This document shows positions 34,867-43,161 of a stretch of 49,781 nt of DNA, piece by piece. Every line of letters starts with the position of its first letter. The stretch's first letter is position 1. The notes under the pieces were generated by a model. It made no database searches, was not told where the DNA came from, and saw only the letters and a program-made list of their open reading frames with translations. The translations under genes were made by a program, and so were the position numbers. The stretch is from contig MVDH01000003.1 in the NCBI GenBank assembly GCA_003056245.1, positions 610,166 through 659,946 of the forward strand, in the 5' to 3' direction. Source of the DNA: Cellvibrio sp. 79. Lineage in GTDB: Bacteria; Pseudomonadota; Gammaproteobacteria; Pseudomonadales; Cellvibrionaceae.

Positions 34867-34927
34867 TTAACCAAATGGTTGACAATAGCTTATTTCAGGA
34901 GAATACTTAACCACATGGTAAACAATA
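34867..34927 (+). promoter_or_regulatory. Twin operator at the start of the arsR-type gene
   Basis: A 21-base element occurs twice, at 34867-34887 and 34907-34927, 40 bases apart, with 18 of 21 identical. The first contains the perfect palindrome AACCA-AA-TGGTT; the second, AACCACATGGTA, overlaps the start codon. Two sites about four helical turns apart, one over the start, point to tight autorepression by the ArsR protein. Confidence 0.7.
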
Positions 34928-35271
34928 AAAGCGAACAACTGGATGCCGTCTTTCATGCGCTGGCCGACCCTACACGCCGGGCGATGATCGCGCGCTTGGC
35001 CCAGGCACCTTGCGGTATCACCGAACTGGCGGCGCCGTTTGATATGACACTCGCAGCAATTTCCAAGCACATCAAAGTGCTGGAAGGAGCGGGGCTGGTA
35101 GTGCGCAACATCCAGGGGCGTAACCACACTTGCCAGTTGGATACACGCCCCATGCTGGGTGGCATCGAATGGTTGCGCCACTACGAACAATTCTGGAACC
35201 AACGGCTGGATGCACTGACCGCCGCGCTGCTCGCCGAAGACGCAGCAGCAGATCAGGCTAACGGCAACTAA
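34915..35271 (+). CDS. ArsR-family winged-helix regulator
   Basis: 118 residues from ATG 34915. Winged helix: ALADPTRRAMIARLAQ, CGITELAAPFDMTLAAISKHIKVLEGAGLV and a wing with RNIQGRNHTCQLD. No metal-binding CxC motif is seen, so it belongs to the group paired with SRPBCC/AHSA1 proteins, not to arsenic sensors. The frame is open to 34879, but MVNNKS is the natural start and lies in an operator repeat. The SRPBCC gene follows 66 bases later. Confidence 0.9.
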   Translation: MVNNKSEQLDAVFHALADPTRRAMIARLAQAPCGITELAAPFDMTLAAISKHIKVLEGAGLVVRNIQGRNHTCQLDTRPMLGGIEWLRHYEQFWNQRLDALTAALLAEDAAADQANGN

Positions 35272-35337
35272 ATCGGGTCGACATCACCGTCAGACCCATC
35301 ACTACCACAATTGGCATTAAGCCAAAGGAGTTTGACG

Positions 35338-35874
35338 ATGAATGACTACGGTGTATTAACTGCCCCGGATACGCTGCGCCTGGAGCGCCTTTTACCTGGC
35401 CCGATTGAGCGCATCTGGCAATATCTAACTGACTCGGACAAGCGCGCCAAATGGCTCGCCACCGGAAAAGTCGAACAACATGTCGGCGGTAAAGTGGACC
35501 ACACCTTCCGCAATTCCGAGCTCAGTCCGGAAAACGACATTCCTCCGCCGAAATATTCCAGTTGCGCGGGCGATGTCCCCATGCTGGGCAAAGTCACTGC
35601 CTGCGAACCGCTACGCCTGCTCAGTTACATCTGGAATGTCGGCTCTGCGGAAGAATCCGAAGTGAGTTTCGAGCTGGAGCAGCAACAGGATCAGGTAAAA
35701 CTAACCGTCACCCATCGCCGCCTCAATAATGCGGAAGAGCGCCTCAGTGTTGCCGGTGGCTGGCATACGCATCTCAATATCCTGCGCGATATTTTGCAGG
35801 GCAAAACACCACAGGGATTCTGGCGTGTTCATACCCAATTGGAAAAAGAGTATTCCGAACGCCTGGCCAGTTAA
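35338..35874 (+). CDS. SRPBCC/AHSA1-family protein
   Basis: 178 residues from ATG 35338, which is preceded by AAAGGAG. START/SRPBCC fold: LRLERLLPGPIERIWQYLTDSDKRAKWLATG at the N-terminus, a strand-rich middle, and a C-terminal helix with GGWHTHLNILRDILQGK. The fold has a hydrophobic cavity for a small ligand. It forms an operon with the ArsR-type regulator, a common pair whose ligand is unknown. Confidence 0.9.
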   Translation: MNDYGVLTAPDTLRLERLLPGPIERIWQYLTDSDKRAKWLATGKVEQHVGGKVDHTFRNSELSPENDIPPPKYSSCAGDVPMLGKVTACEPLRLLSYIWNVGSAEESEVSFELEQQQDQVKLTVTHRRLNNAEERLSVAGGWHTHLNILRDILQGKTPQGFWRVHTQLEKEYSERLAS

Positions 35875-35892
35875 TGACACTCGCGCACATGG

Positions 35893-35932
35893 AATCCTGA
35901 ATCCGGTAATGGCGGTTCAGGATTTCATTTTC
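35893..35932 (+). terminator. Intrinsic terminator of the ArsR/SRPBCC operon
   Basis: Stem AATCCTGAATC/GGTTCAGGATT (one G-T pair) with a 10-base loop and a T-rich tail, 18 bases after the SRPBCC stop. Confidence 0.7.
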
Positions 35933-36115
35933 TCAATAGCAGCTCATTGTACGAACTTGTCGATTTTCTTTTCACCTGGCACACCAATAAGGCAGACCTG
36001 TACGACACAATTTCGCCATCCTTTTTAACCCGTTGATATCTCACTTCCTTTCCGCACTGGTGCAAAACCTGCGTGTATTTTCGTCCTGTTAAATACATAG
36101 CGAAGGAATCAAGGT

Positions 36116-36634
36116 ATGAATTGCCGCAACTGTCTTTTTAGTGTTGTCTTTTTACTGGTGTCCAATATTGCTACTGCCCATGTCATTACCGAGGTAAGGG
36201 CACTTAACCAAACGATTAATTCCGGTGAGACCCTGATATGGGACTACGATCTGGCTGCATACGGCTTTGTTGCCGGAAGGGACACGCTGGGTAATGCCCA
36301 GCTCAGAGTTGAAATCCGCGATCCGGATTACCGGCCCGACAAAGAATGGCAGGACCAACCCTTCGTCGTACTCTTTTTCGGGCATCGCGAATACATGCGC
36401 GTTGGTATTGAAGATTGGGTCGCTTCCAGTACTTTTTATGACCGGGACAATATCACGCCCGCGATCGCTGTTACCTCTACCATTCCGGTATGGGTGGGCC
36501 TGGCAACCCTGACATTCGAGTTCACGCCAGGCTCCACCGCTTACATACCCGAACCATCACCCATCCTCCTCCTCACTCTTGGGCTATGTGCTTTGGCCCT
36601 TTCCCGTCGTCACAAAATTTTCATGCAACAATAA
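36116..36634 (+). CDS. PEP-CTERM sorted exported protein of unknown function
   Basis: 172 residues. N-terminal signal peptide (to about residue 21, IATA) and a classical PEP-CTERM tail: YIPEPSP, a hydrophobic helix of ~15 residues (ILLLTLGLCALAL) and then SRRHK. Such tails are processed by exosortase during export. The middle part is beta-rich and I do not recognise it. GAAGGA lies eight bases before the ATG. No exosortase or exopolysaccharide genes are in the window. Confidence 0.8.
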   Translation: MNCRNCLFSVVFLLVSNIATAHVITEVRALNQTINSGETLIWDYDLAAYGFVAGRDTLGNAQLRVEIRDPDYRPDKEWQDQPFVVLFFGHREYMRVGIEDWVASSTFYDRDNITPAIAVTSTIPVWVGLATLTFEFTPGSTAYIPEPSPILLLTLGLCALALSRRHKIFMQQ

Positions 36635-36659
36635 AAGTTGCATAAAGATAAACACTGAG

Positions 36660-36700
36660 ATAGTCTTTCACGAAACAAACAAAGTTACGTGAAAGACTAT
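36660..36700. promoter_or_regulatory. 13-base inverted repeat over the Rrf2-gene start
   Basis: Perfect arms ATAGTCTTTCACG (36660-36672) and CGTGAAAGACTAT (36688-36700) separated by 15 bases. The right arm contains the first two bases of the start codon at 36699. A protein bound here, or the hairpin formed in mRNA, would block expression of the gene. Confidence 0.75.
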
Positions 36701-37178
36701 GAAGAGAGATTCCAGATTATCGGGCGTACTCCACGTCCTCCTGCATATGGCCGAAGCCAATACGCCGATGACATCGGAAGCTTTGGCCAAAATGATGAAA
36801 ACCAATCCGGTAGTGATTCGCCGCGTGCTCGCCGGTTTGCGCGAGCACGAGCTGGTCTGTTCTGAAAAAGGCCACGGCGGCGGGTGGAAACTCTGCCGCG
36901 ATCTGGAAACCATCACCCTCCACGACATTTACCTCGCCCTGGATGAACCCACGCTTCTCGCCATGGGTAATCGCACTGAAGCACCGGGCTGTCTGGTCGA
37001 GGAAGCTGTCAATGACGCACTCAACCAGGCATTTCAGGATGCCGAAGCTTTGTTGCTCGCTCGCTTTCGCACCGTAACGCTGGCGCAACTGAGCAGCGAT
37101 TTCCATCAGCGTATGCAAGCGCGCGGCTTCTCCGGCACACATGAACATTCCATTTTTCCTGACGAGCAATCGTCCTGA
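36699..37178 (+). CDS. Rrf2-family transcriptional regulator
   Basis: 159 residues. Rrf2 winged helix: LSGVLHVLLHMAE, MTSEALAKMMKTNPVVIRRVLAGLREHELV, wing KGHGGGWKL, then the dimer helix. Cysteines are C54, C66 and C98; the compact three-Cys cluster of IscR is absent, so it may sense redox or thiols through single cysteines. The start lies within a 13-base palindrome, implying autoregulation. The TrxB-like flavoprotein gene follows 70 bases later and is the likely target. Confidence 0.88.
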   Translation: MKRDSRLSGVLHVLLHMAEANTPMTSEALAKMMKTNPVVIRRVLAGLREHELVCSEKGHGGGWKLCRDLETITLHDIYLALDEPTLLAMGNRTEAPGCLVEEAVNDALNQAFQDAEALLLARFRTVTLAQLSSDFHQRMQARGFSGTHEHSIFPDEQSS

Positions 37179-37248
37179 TTTTTCCAAATAACTTTTTTCA
37201 AAACATTTTTTCCAGAACACTTTTTTTCAGAAAATGAAAGGTGAGTTT

Positions 37249-38139
37249 ATGCAAACAACCTACGACGTAATCGTAATCGGCGGCAGCTACGCCGGTATGG
37301 CCGCAGCCTTGCAAATCGCGCGCGGTCGCCGCCAGGTTTTAGTGATTGATGCAGGCATACGCCGCAATCGCTTCGCCGAATTTTCCCATGGCGTATTAGG
37401 GCAGGATGGCAAATCGCCCACAGCCATTGCCGAAGAAGCCAAAGCGCAATTGCTTGAATATCCCAATCTCACCTGGCTGGAAGGATTGGCAGATTCCGCC
37501 GAAAAAACCGGCGATGAATTTACCGTAACCAGCGGCAATAAAACGCTGATCGCCAAACGACTGATACTCGCCACCGGTGTTACCGATCACTTACCGGCCA
37601 TCCCCGGCTTGCAAGATCGCTGGGGCAAATCCGTTTTCCATTGCCCCTATTGCCACGGCTACGAATTAAACCAGGGCCCGCTCGGCGTACTCGCCACCAG
37701 CGAAGCGTCGCTGCATCAAGCACTGCTCATTCCCGACTGGGGCCCAACCACGTTATTCACCAACAATTGCTTCACACCGAATGAAGAACAACGGCAACAA
37801 TTAGCGGCGCGCAATGTAAAAATCGAAACAGAAATCGTACGTGAAATTGTCGGCGAACAATCGGCCATCGTTAAACTCGACAACGGCAGATTGGTTGAGT
37901 TGGCCGGATTATTTGTTGCATCGCTCACCCAACCTTCAAATCGCATCGCGCAGGATTTAGGTTGTGAAATCGCCGAAAGCCCGGTGGGTTTTTATGTAAA
38001 AACCGATGAATTCAAGCAAACTACCGTGCCCGGTGTATTCGCCTGCGGCGATCTTGGTAGACCGATGGGTAGCGTAACCTTTGCGATTGGTGATGGCGCA
38101 CTGGCTGGCTTTGGAACTCATCGCTCGTTAATTTTTTAA
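37249..38139 (+). CDS. Thioredoxin-reductase-like FAD/NAD(P) oxidoreductase
   Basis: 296 residues. N-terminal FAD motif VIGGSYAGMAAALQIARG, central redox pair in FHCPYCHGYE (CxxC), an incomplete NAD(P) loop (LGVLATSEASLHQ), and the C-terminal FAD motif GVFACGDLGRPMGSV. It resembles the TrxB-like proteins that often sit beside Rrf2 or MarR regulators. Start ATG 37249 has AAGG seven bases before it; ATG 37234 contains that site inside the coding frame. Probably reduces a thiol or quinone substrate under oxidative stress; the partner is unknown. Confidence 0.88.
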   Translation: MQTTYDVIVIGGSYAGMAAALQIARGRRQVLVIDAGIRRNRFAEFSHGVLGQDGKSPTAIAEEAKAQLLEYPNLTWLEGLADSAEKTGDEFTVTSGNKTLIAKRLILATGVTDHLPAIPGLQDRWGKSVFHCPYCHGYELNQGPLGVLATSEASLHQALLIPDWGPTTLFTNNCFTPNEEQRQQLAARNVKIETEIVREIVGEQSAIVKLDNGRLVELAGLFVASLTQPSNRIAQDLGCEIAESPVGFYVKTDEFKQTTVPGVFACGDLGRPMGSVTFAIGDGALAGFGTHRSLIF

Positions 38140-38156
38140 CTATTGCAGGAACGTAA

Positions 38157-38642
38157 GTGAGCAACGTCTTAATCGAAAAAATTCAATCATTGGCCAACAT
38201 GCATTGGCAGCAATTGGAAAAACCGAAGGGTAACTCGCTGGTGTGGCAATCCAGTCTCAGCGATCCGCTGCCGCGATACTGGCCAATGCACGAACAACAA
38301 TTGGTTTTTTATTTATTGGCACACGCGATTGATATAAGCCAGCCAACCGCCGGTGAAACCATTCTCAATGTATGGGCCAAAATTGTTACCAGTGGCGATG
38401 CAATCGTTGAATTCACGTTATTGCAAAATACACTGCTACCTGTCAAGCGGCGCGGCGTACGCCCGTTAACATCAACGGAATTGCAAATCCTGAAAGTCGA
38501 CCCTGCCAAGCTACTTTGTGAGCAGGATGCAGCCGCAAATTTACAATTAAAATCCTATTATCAATTGCAATTAACGCTCGGTAATATTCCACAGGATATT
38601 ATTGCCAATCACCGCGACTTTTTTAACTGGCTTGAGTTGTAA
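38157..38642 (+). CDS. Hypothetical protein, possibly paired with next gene
   Basis: 161 residues with GTG start, 17 bases after the TrxB-like gene. Soluble, mixed alpha/beta, no signal or membrane span. I do not recognise a domain. The segment PRYWPMHEQQLVFYLLAHAID is its most distinctive part. The following gene starts seven bases after its stop, so the two belong together. Confidence 0.65.
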   Translation: MSNVLIEKIQSLANMHWQQLEKPKGNSLVWQSSLSDPLPRYWPMHEQQLVFYLLAHAIDISQPTAGETILNVWAKIVTSGDAIVEFTLLQNTLLPVKRRGVRPLTSTELQILKVDPAKLLCEQDAAANLQLKSYYQLQLTLGNIPQDIIANHRDFFNWLEL

Positions 38643-38649
38643 CAACGCG

Positions 38650-39546
38650 ATGAATACTGAAGCAGACACCACTATCATTGATACGATTGAAGCTTATGCC
38701 TCTGTGGTCCTTGATGATCCGGTTAACGATTTTGCCTACCAACTATCAACCGCACGCTTTCTCGGGCAAATGTGTAGAACTGATGTAGAGCTGCAAAAAA
38801 TCCACAGCCTAATGGAACATTATTCACCGCATATGCAACGACTGGGCAGCCTTGCATTTTGTTATTTACCTTACCGGTGGTACGCAAAAACTTTACCGCT
38901 TGTGCAAAAAAATCTTACACATTCACTGAAATGGATTCGCTACGATTCAATTCGCTTTTTCTTTTTTCAATCTTGCCTGGACGAATCGGTTTTTGAATTG
39001 CTGCATCAACAACAGAAAATTACCGATGACAGCGACATTACCAAAGCAATCCATACCGCATTAGCTGCATTGACTGATTTACGCAACAGTTATGCACTGC
39101 CATTGAAATCGATTCAGGTGGATGATTTTATTGTGGACGTGCCGATCAACTGGCAAGTAGGAAAAGATCGTCATATTCACGTATTCCAATCAGCTCCGCT
39201 CGCGAGTTTGCGTTTGAATACGCAACAATATCCGTCCATGTTGCGGCTATCGTTTGCGCGCAACCTTACGCCGGAAGAAATTCGTGAAATGCCGATTTTT
39301 AATATCGAAGCAAAAGTGGAGGGCGCAACCATCATCCACACTCCGGCTTACGTAAAACCGGGTAGCTATCGCGCCACCTATCATCATCCAGCCAACAGTG
39401 AAGGAATTACAGAATTAACGACCACCGAGTTTACAGCCTGGGATGATTCAACACTGCTCATTGCGAATTTGATGTCACCACTGGTTCACAAGCAATGGGC
39501 AATGGAACGAAATATAAATATCCTGAATTCCATTCGGCGAGCGTGA
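38650..39546 (+). CDS. Hypothetical protein
   Basis: 298 residues from ATG 38650. The first ~160 residues are helical; the last ~130 (from VDDFIVDVPINWQVG) are strand-rich and vaguely like the DcrB/PsbP-type fold found at the C-terminus of type VI-associated or stress proteins. That similarity is only by eye. Last gene before the hipBA unit, probably co-transcribed with the preceding hypothetical gene. Confidence 0.65.
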   Translation: MNTEADTTIIDTIEAYASVVLDDPVNDFAYQLSTARFLGQMCRTDVELQKIHSLMEHYSPHMQRLGSLAFCYLPYRWYAKTLPLVQKNLTHSLKWIRYDSIRFFFFQSCLDESVFELLHQQQKITDDSDITKAIHTALAALTDLRNSYALPLKSIQVDDFIVDVPINWQVGKDRHIHVFQSAPLASLRLNTQQYPSMLRLSFARNLTPEEIREMPIFNIEAKVEGATIIHTPAYVKPGSYRATYHHPANSEGITELTTTEFTAWDDSTLLIANLMSPLVHKQWAMERNINILNSIRRA

Positions 39547-39575
39547 TACAACATAAATACTGTTGATATCAACCT

Positions 39576-39704
39576 GGCTTACTAATAATCCATATAGCAT
39601 CTTATGGGTTATTAATGAGTCATTTTATTGATTAATTAGTGACCCCAATGCTAGTCTTGATTCATAAACGAGCCATATAAGGCCATTTGGCTTATTAATG
39701 AGTC
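39576..39704. promoter_or_regulatory. Array of HipB-type operator copies upstream of hipBA
   Basis: Related 16-base sites occur at 39576-39591 (GGCTTACTAATAATCC), 39606-39621 (GGGTTATTAATGAGTC), 39630-39645 (reverse orientation, GATTAATTAGTGACCC) and 39689-39704 (GGCTTATTAATGAGTC). The last ends nine bases before the hipB ATG. Several operators in front of hipBA are known from E. coli, so autorepression by HipB is the natural reading. Confidence 0.65.
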
Positions 39705-39713
39705 GAGATCATC

Positions 39714-40052
39714 ATGCCCAAACCAATAACCCGCACCTATTCGCGTTACACATTGAATGCACTGGCATTAATGGGAAACCAGATTCGTGAAGGTCGTATA
39801 GCGGCGAACTTCACCGCTGACGCGCTGGCACAGCGCGCGGGTATTTCCCGATCACTGCTGCAACGCATTGAAAAGGGCGATCCGGGTTGCACAATCGGCG
39901 CGGTGTTTGAAGTCGCAGCAATCCTTGGCATCCCATTATTTGAGGCAGATTCCAAAATCCTCACCACGCGCCTTGCTTACAGCAATGAAAAACAAGCTTT
40001 ATTACCCAAAGCAGTCCGTCCATCCGGAAGGGCGGTGAAAGATGACTTCTAA
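39714..40052 (+). CDS. hipB: HipB-like Xre-family antitoxin/repressor
   Basis: 112 residues. Xre helix-turn-helix in the first ~75: GNQIREGRIAANFTADALAQRAGISRSLLQRIEKGDPGC. The Arg/Lys-rich tail could interact with HipA or DNA. Its last 11 bases overlap the hipA gene, as in most hipBA units. Represses the operon at the repeats upstream and neutralises HipA. Confidence 0.87.
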   Translation: MPKPITRTYSRYTLNALALMGNQIREGRIAANFTADALAQRAGISRSLLQRIEKGDPGCTIGAVFEVAAILGIPLFEADSKILTTRLAYSNEKQALLPKAVRPSGRAVKDDF

Positions 40053-41331
40053 TAGTGCCCCCTCCGAAGCTTATGTGTGGATCTGGTTACCGGAAAAGAC
40101 CGAACCGGTGGTAGCAGGTTTACTCAGCAAATCCGGTAACCAGCTTGTATTCAATTACGGCCGCAGCTATTTGCAACGGCCCGATGCCATTCCGGTTTAC
40201 GCACCGGAATTACCCTTACAGCAAGGCGTCTTGCCACTCTTGCCCGGCTTGAATATGCCAGGCTGCATCCGCGATGCCTCACCGGATGCATGGGGACGCC
40301 GTGTACTTATCAACCGCACGCTGGGCGTAAAAGGTGATATCGCCACCGGTTTTGAACTGGATGAATTAACGTATTTACTGGAGTCCGGCTCTGATCGAAT
40401 CGGCGCACTCGATTTCCAACGCTCGCCCACCCAGTATGTTCCCCGCCAGGGCCGCAATGCCTCGCTGGATGAACTCGCGCAAGCGGCAGAAAACGTCGAG
40501 CGCGGTGTTCCCTTGAATCCGGAACTGGATCAGGCACTCCAACACGGCACATCATTGGGAGGCGCTCGCCCGAAAGTATTAATCGATGATGGTGAACGAA
40601 AATTTATCGCTAAATTCTCCGCGACAAATGATTTATACAATGTCGTGAAAGCGGAATTTATTGCGATGCGCCTGGCCGCTGAAGTAGGTTTGCAGGTAGC
40701 CCCGGTAAAAATCACTCGCGCCTTGGGCAAAGACGTCTTGCTGGTTGAACGATTTGACCGCACCCGAATAGACAATAGTTGGCAGCGCAACGCTATCGTA
40801 TCGGCACTCACTATTTTTGAATTGGATGAAATGATGGCCGCTTATGCGAGCTACGAAATTCTCGCGGAAATTATTCGTCATCGTTTCACCAACCCCCTGA
40901 AAACACTGGAAGAACTATTCGGCCGGATTGTCTTCAATATCCTTTGCGGCAATACCGATGACCATGCACGTAATCACGCAGCATTTTGGAATGGACACGC
41001 ACTAACACTCACGCCAGCCTACGATATTTGCCCACAGGCACGCAGCGGCAACGAAGCGTCACAAGCGATGCTCATTCACGGCAATAACCGCATGAGCCAA
41101 CTCACCACCTGCCTGAACGCCGCACCCGATTTTTTACTCACGCAAGAAAAAGCCAGCGCCATCATCGCCCATCAAATTAGCGTCATCCAACAACGTTTTG
41201 AAATCATATGCGATGAAGCAGGGCTTCCTGAAATCGACAGACGCTTCATGTGGCGCAGGCAATTCTTCAACCCATTTGCCTTTTACGGTTTACCGGACGC
41301 ATTGAATTTTGACTCGCCACAGCAGTCATAA
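40042..41331 (+). CDS. hipA: HipA-family serine/threonine kinase toxin
   Basis: 429 residues. HipA N-terminal subdomain, then the kinase: phosphoregulated loop GTSLGGARPKVLI, catalytic loop CGNTDDHARNHAAFW and metal-binding AYDICPQ. All key residues look intact, so the kinase should be active. E. coli HipA phosphorylates glutamyl-tRNA synthetase and causes persistence; related HipA proteins use other tRNA synthetases. The target here cannot be named. Confidence 0.9.
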   Translation: MTSNSAPSEAYVWIWLPEKTEPVVAGLLSKSGNQLVFNYGRSYLQRPDAIPVYAPELPLQQGVLPLLPGLNMPGCIRDASPDAWGRRVLINRTLGVKGDIATGFELDELTYLLESGSDRIGALDFQRSPTQYVPRQGRNASLDELAQAAENVERGVPLNPELDQALQHGTSLGGARPKVLIDDGERKFIAKFSATNDLYNVVKAEFIAMRLAAEVGLQVAPVKITRALGKDVLLVERFDRTRIDNSWQRNAIVSALTIFELDEMMAAYASYEILAEIIRHRFTNPLKTLEELFGRIVFNILCGNTDDHARNHAAFWNGHALTLTPAYDICPQARSGNEASQAMLIHGNNRMSQLTTCLNAAPDFLLTQEKASAIIAHQISVIQQRFEIICDEAGLPEIDRRFMWRRQFFNPFAFYGLPDALNFDSPQQS

Positions 41332-41399
41332 ACAGCATCACAAAACCGTTATATTTCCATGCTTATCATGGTCGCCATCTTTATCCGAGGAAAATAGCT

Positions 41400-41936
41400 A
41401 TGTACGAGGATGTTCTCGATTTCTGGTTTAACGATTTATCCCCGCAACAATGGTGGGTAAAAGATGAAAAACTGGACCTGGAAATTGCGCGCCGTTTTTC
41501 CACCATCCATGCGCAAGCCGCACGCTGTGAATTATTCGATTGGCGCATGGCCGCCAAAGGCCGCCTCGCGGAAATTATTATTCTCGATCAATTCTCGCGT
41601 AATATTTACCGCGATACTTCACAAGCCTTCGCCACGGATTCGCTCGCACTGGCGCTCGCGCAGGAGGCCCTGGCTGTCGATGCAGATAAAGCCTTATCAC
41701 CCGTAGAGCGCAGCTTTTTATATTTACCGTTTATGCACAGCGAATCGGCAGAGATCCACAAAGTCGCGGTGATTTTATACAACGGCCTCGGCCTGCCCGA
41801 TAACCTCGATTTCGAACTCCAGCACCAGAAAATCATCGACCGTTTTGGACGTTATCCACATCGCAACCACATTCTTGGTCGAACATCCACACCGGAAGAA
41901 ATTGAATTTTTACAACAACCGGGGTCGAGTTTTTAA
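41400..41936 (+). CDS. DUF924 family protein
   Basis: 178 residues: VLDFWFNDLSPQQWWVKDEKLD start, LAEIIILDQFSRNIYRD and the C-terminal FGRYPHRNHILGRTSTPEEIEFL are the DUF924 hallmarks. The fold is helical (TPR-like); the function is unknown. Its last four bases overlap the convergent small-protein gene at 41933. Confidence 0.92.
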   Translation: MYEDVLDFWFNDLSPQQWWVKDEKLDLEIARRFSTIHAQAARCELFDWRMAAKGRLAEIIILDQFSRNIYRDTSQAFATDSLALALAQEALAVDADKALSPVERSFLYLPFMHSESAEIHKVAVILYNGLGLPDNLDFELQHQKIIDRFGRYPHRNHILGRTSTPEEIEFLQQPGSSF

Positions 41937-42208
41937 TCACCCCCCATGACAAAGCTATTATTTTTATTAAAAATATCCTTTAAAAAAGCAGCCCATTTAT
42001 ATATCGTCAGGAAAAAATTCCCCGACTCCGATGTTAAATTTCCATTTTCAATAGCGGCAATAATTGACTCACAGGACGCGATAGCAAACGCAAGAAAATC
42101 GCTTTCTCCAACGCGATTTTCTTGTGCGGAGATTACAAAAAAACTCATCGTAATAAACACCAAGCCAGCGCTTGATAACAACAGATGTTTTCTTTTTGGT
42201 TTCATCAT
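41933..42208 (-). CDS. Small exported or membrane-anchored protein
   Basis: 91 residues from ATG 42208 (GAGG about eight bases before). N-terminal MMKPKRKHLLL plus a hydrophobic stretch to about residue 28 (FFVISAQ) form a signal or anchor; the rest is a short soluble domain with one Cys. No family recognised. It begins 10 bases after the stop of the Xre gene, so it is the third gene of the DUF2975/Xre operon. Confidence 0.6.
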   Translation of the reverse strand: MMKPKRKHLLLSSAGLVFITMSFFVISAQENRVGESDFLAFAIASCESIIAAIENGNLTSESGNFFLTIYKWAAFLKDIFNKNNSFVMGGD

Positions 42209-42218
42209 GTGGCAAACC

Positions 42219-42458
42219 TCAATCATCAGTTTCCGATGTATTAACAAGCGCAGGCTCTTTGGAAAACGCCAGGATATCTCCCGGCTGGCATTCCAGGACT
42301 TCGCAAATTTTTTCCAGCGTATCAAAACGTATGGCCTTGGCTTTACCTGTTTTGAGCACCGATAAATTTTGCGGGGTAATATCCACCAACTCCGCCAGCG
42401 TATTCAAACGCATTTTGCGCTGCGCCAGTACCACATCAAGATTAACGATAATAGGCAT
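42219..42458 (-). CDS. Small Xre-family regulator (YozG-like)
   Basis: 79 residues, little more than a helix-turn-helix: NLDVVLAQRKMRLNTLAELVDITPQNLSVLKTGKAKAI, then the ECQPGDILAF motif of the YozG group. GAGGAG lies before the ATG. This type is nearly always paired with a DUF2975 membrane protein, here the gene 33 bases upstream, and the membrane protein may hold or release the regulator. Confidence 0.9.
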   Translation of the reverse strand: MPIIVNLDVVLAQRKMRLNTLAELVDITPQNLSVLKTGKAKAIRFDTLEKICEVLECQPGDILAFSKEPALVNTSETDD

Positions 42459-42491
42459 AATAACTCCTCAGGTTTATACGGCAGTTAAAGC

Positions 42492-43037
42492 CTAAATGGT
42501 CAACTCGGATTCTTCGTTCAGGTCACACCCGATCTCCAGCGCCCACAACAACACATACATCAAACCAAAAAACATCAGCCCGAAAATAAAATCACCGCTC
42601 ATTGAAATGGACATCGGCGAGCTTTGCATCACGGTATAAATCCAGCCAACCAGCGAAGCGCACAAATACAATCCGTAAATGATCACACCACTCAGTAACG
42701 CTTTCCGCGCATGGTCAATAGCGTGTTTATTAAAAATATCGCCTTCGGAAAAATAACGGATCAACTCACGAAAGTGATTAGCCAGTTGCAACGCAAGGAA
42801 AAATAATGCCGATACAAAAGCCACGATCAAAACACGTTGCGCAATTGTCAGCTCAACATCATCAATCCGCATAGTTCCCAGCGTGATATTCGCTTTGCTA
42901 TCAAACGAAAAAATAACCACCGCCGCCATTAACGGCCAGGTTACCCATAGGAAATAACGTATCCAGGTGAGGCATACATACAAATAACGGCTGAACTGTT
43001 TGATCTGGGCGATCCGCTCATGGCGCTGAACGTTCAT
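42492..43037 (-). CDS. DUF2975 family membrane protein
   Basis: 181 residues from ATG 43037, which AAGGAG precedes. Four membrane spans (about 20-45, 65-90, 118-140, 150-172) and the DUF2975 pattern: FRELIRYFSEGDIFNKHAIDHARKA between spans 2 and 3. First gene of an operon with the Xre regulator. The function of the pair is not known. Confidence 0.88.
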   Translation of the reverse strand: MNVQRHERIAQIKQFSRYLYVCLTWIRYFLWVTWPLMAAVVIFSFDSKANITLGTMRIDDVELTIAQRVLIVAFVSALFFLALQLANHFRELIRYFSEGDIFNKHAIDHARKALLSGVIIYGLYLCASLVGWIYTVMQSSPMSISMSGDFIFGLMFFGLMYVLLWALEIGCDLNEESELTI

Positions 43038-43161
43038 AGACAACTCCTTGGGTTTATAGGCTAGAGCCTGAATAATAACCTCAAAAAGTCATTTTGCAAT
43101 ATTTATTTATCGATAAACGATAAATAAATATTGAATACTGATGTTTTAGATAACTTTGATA

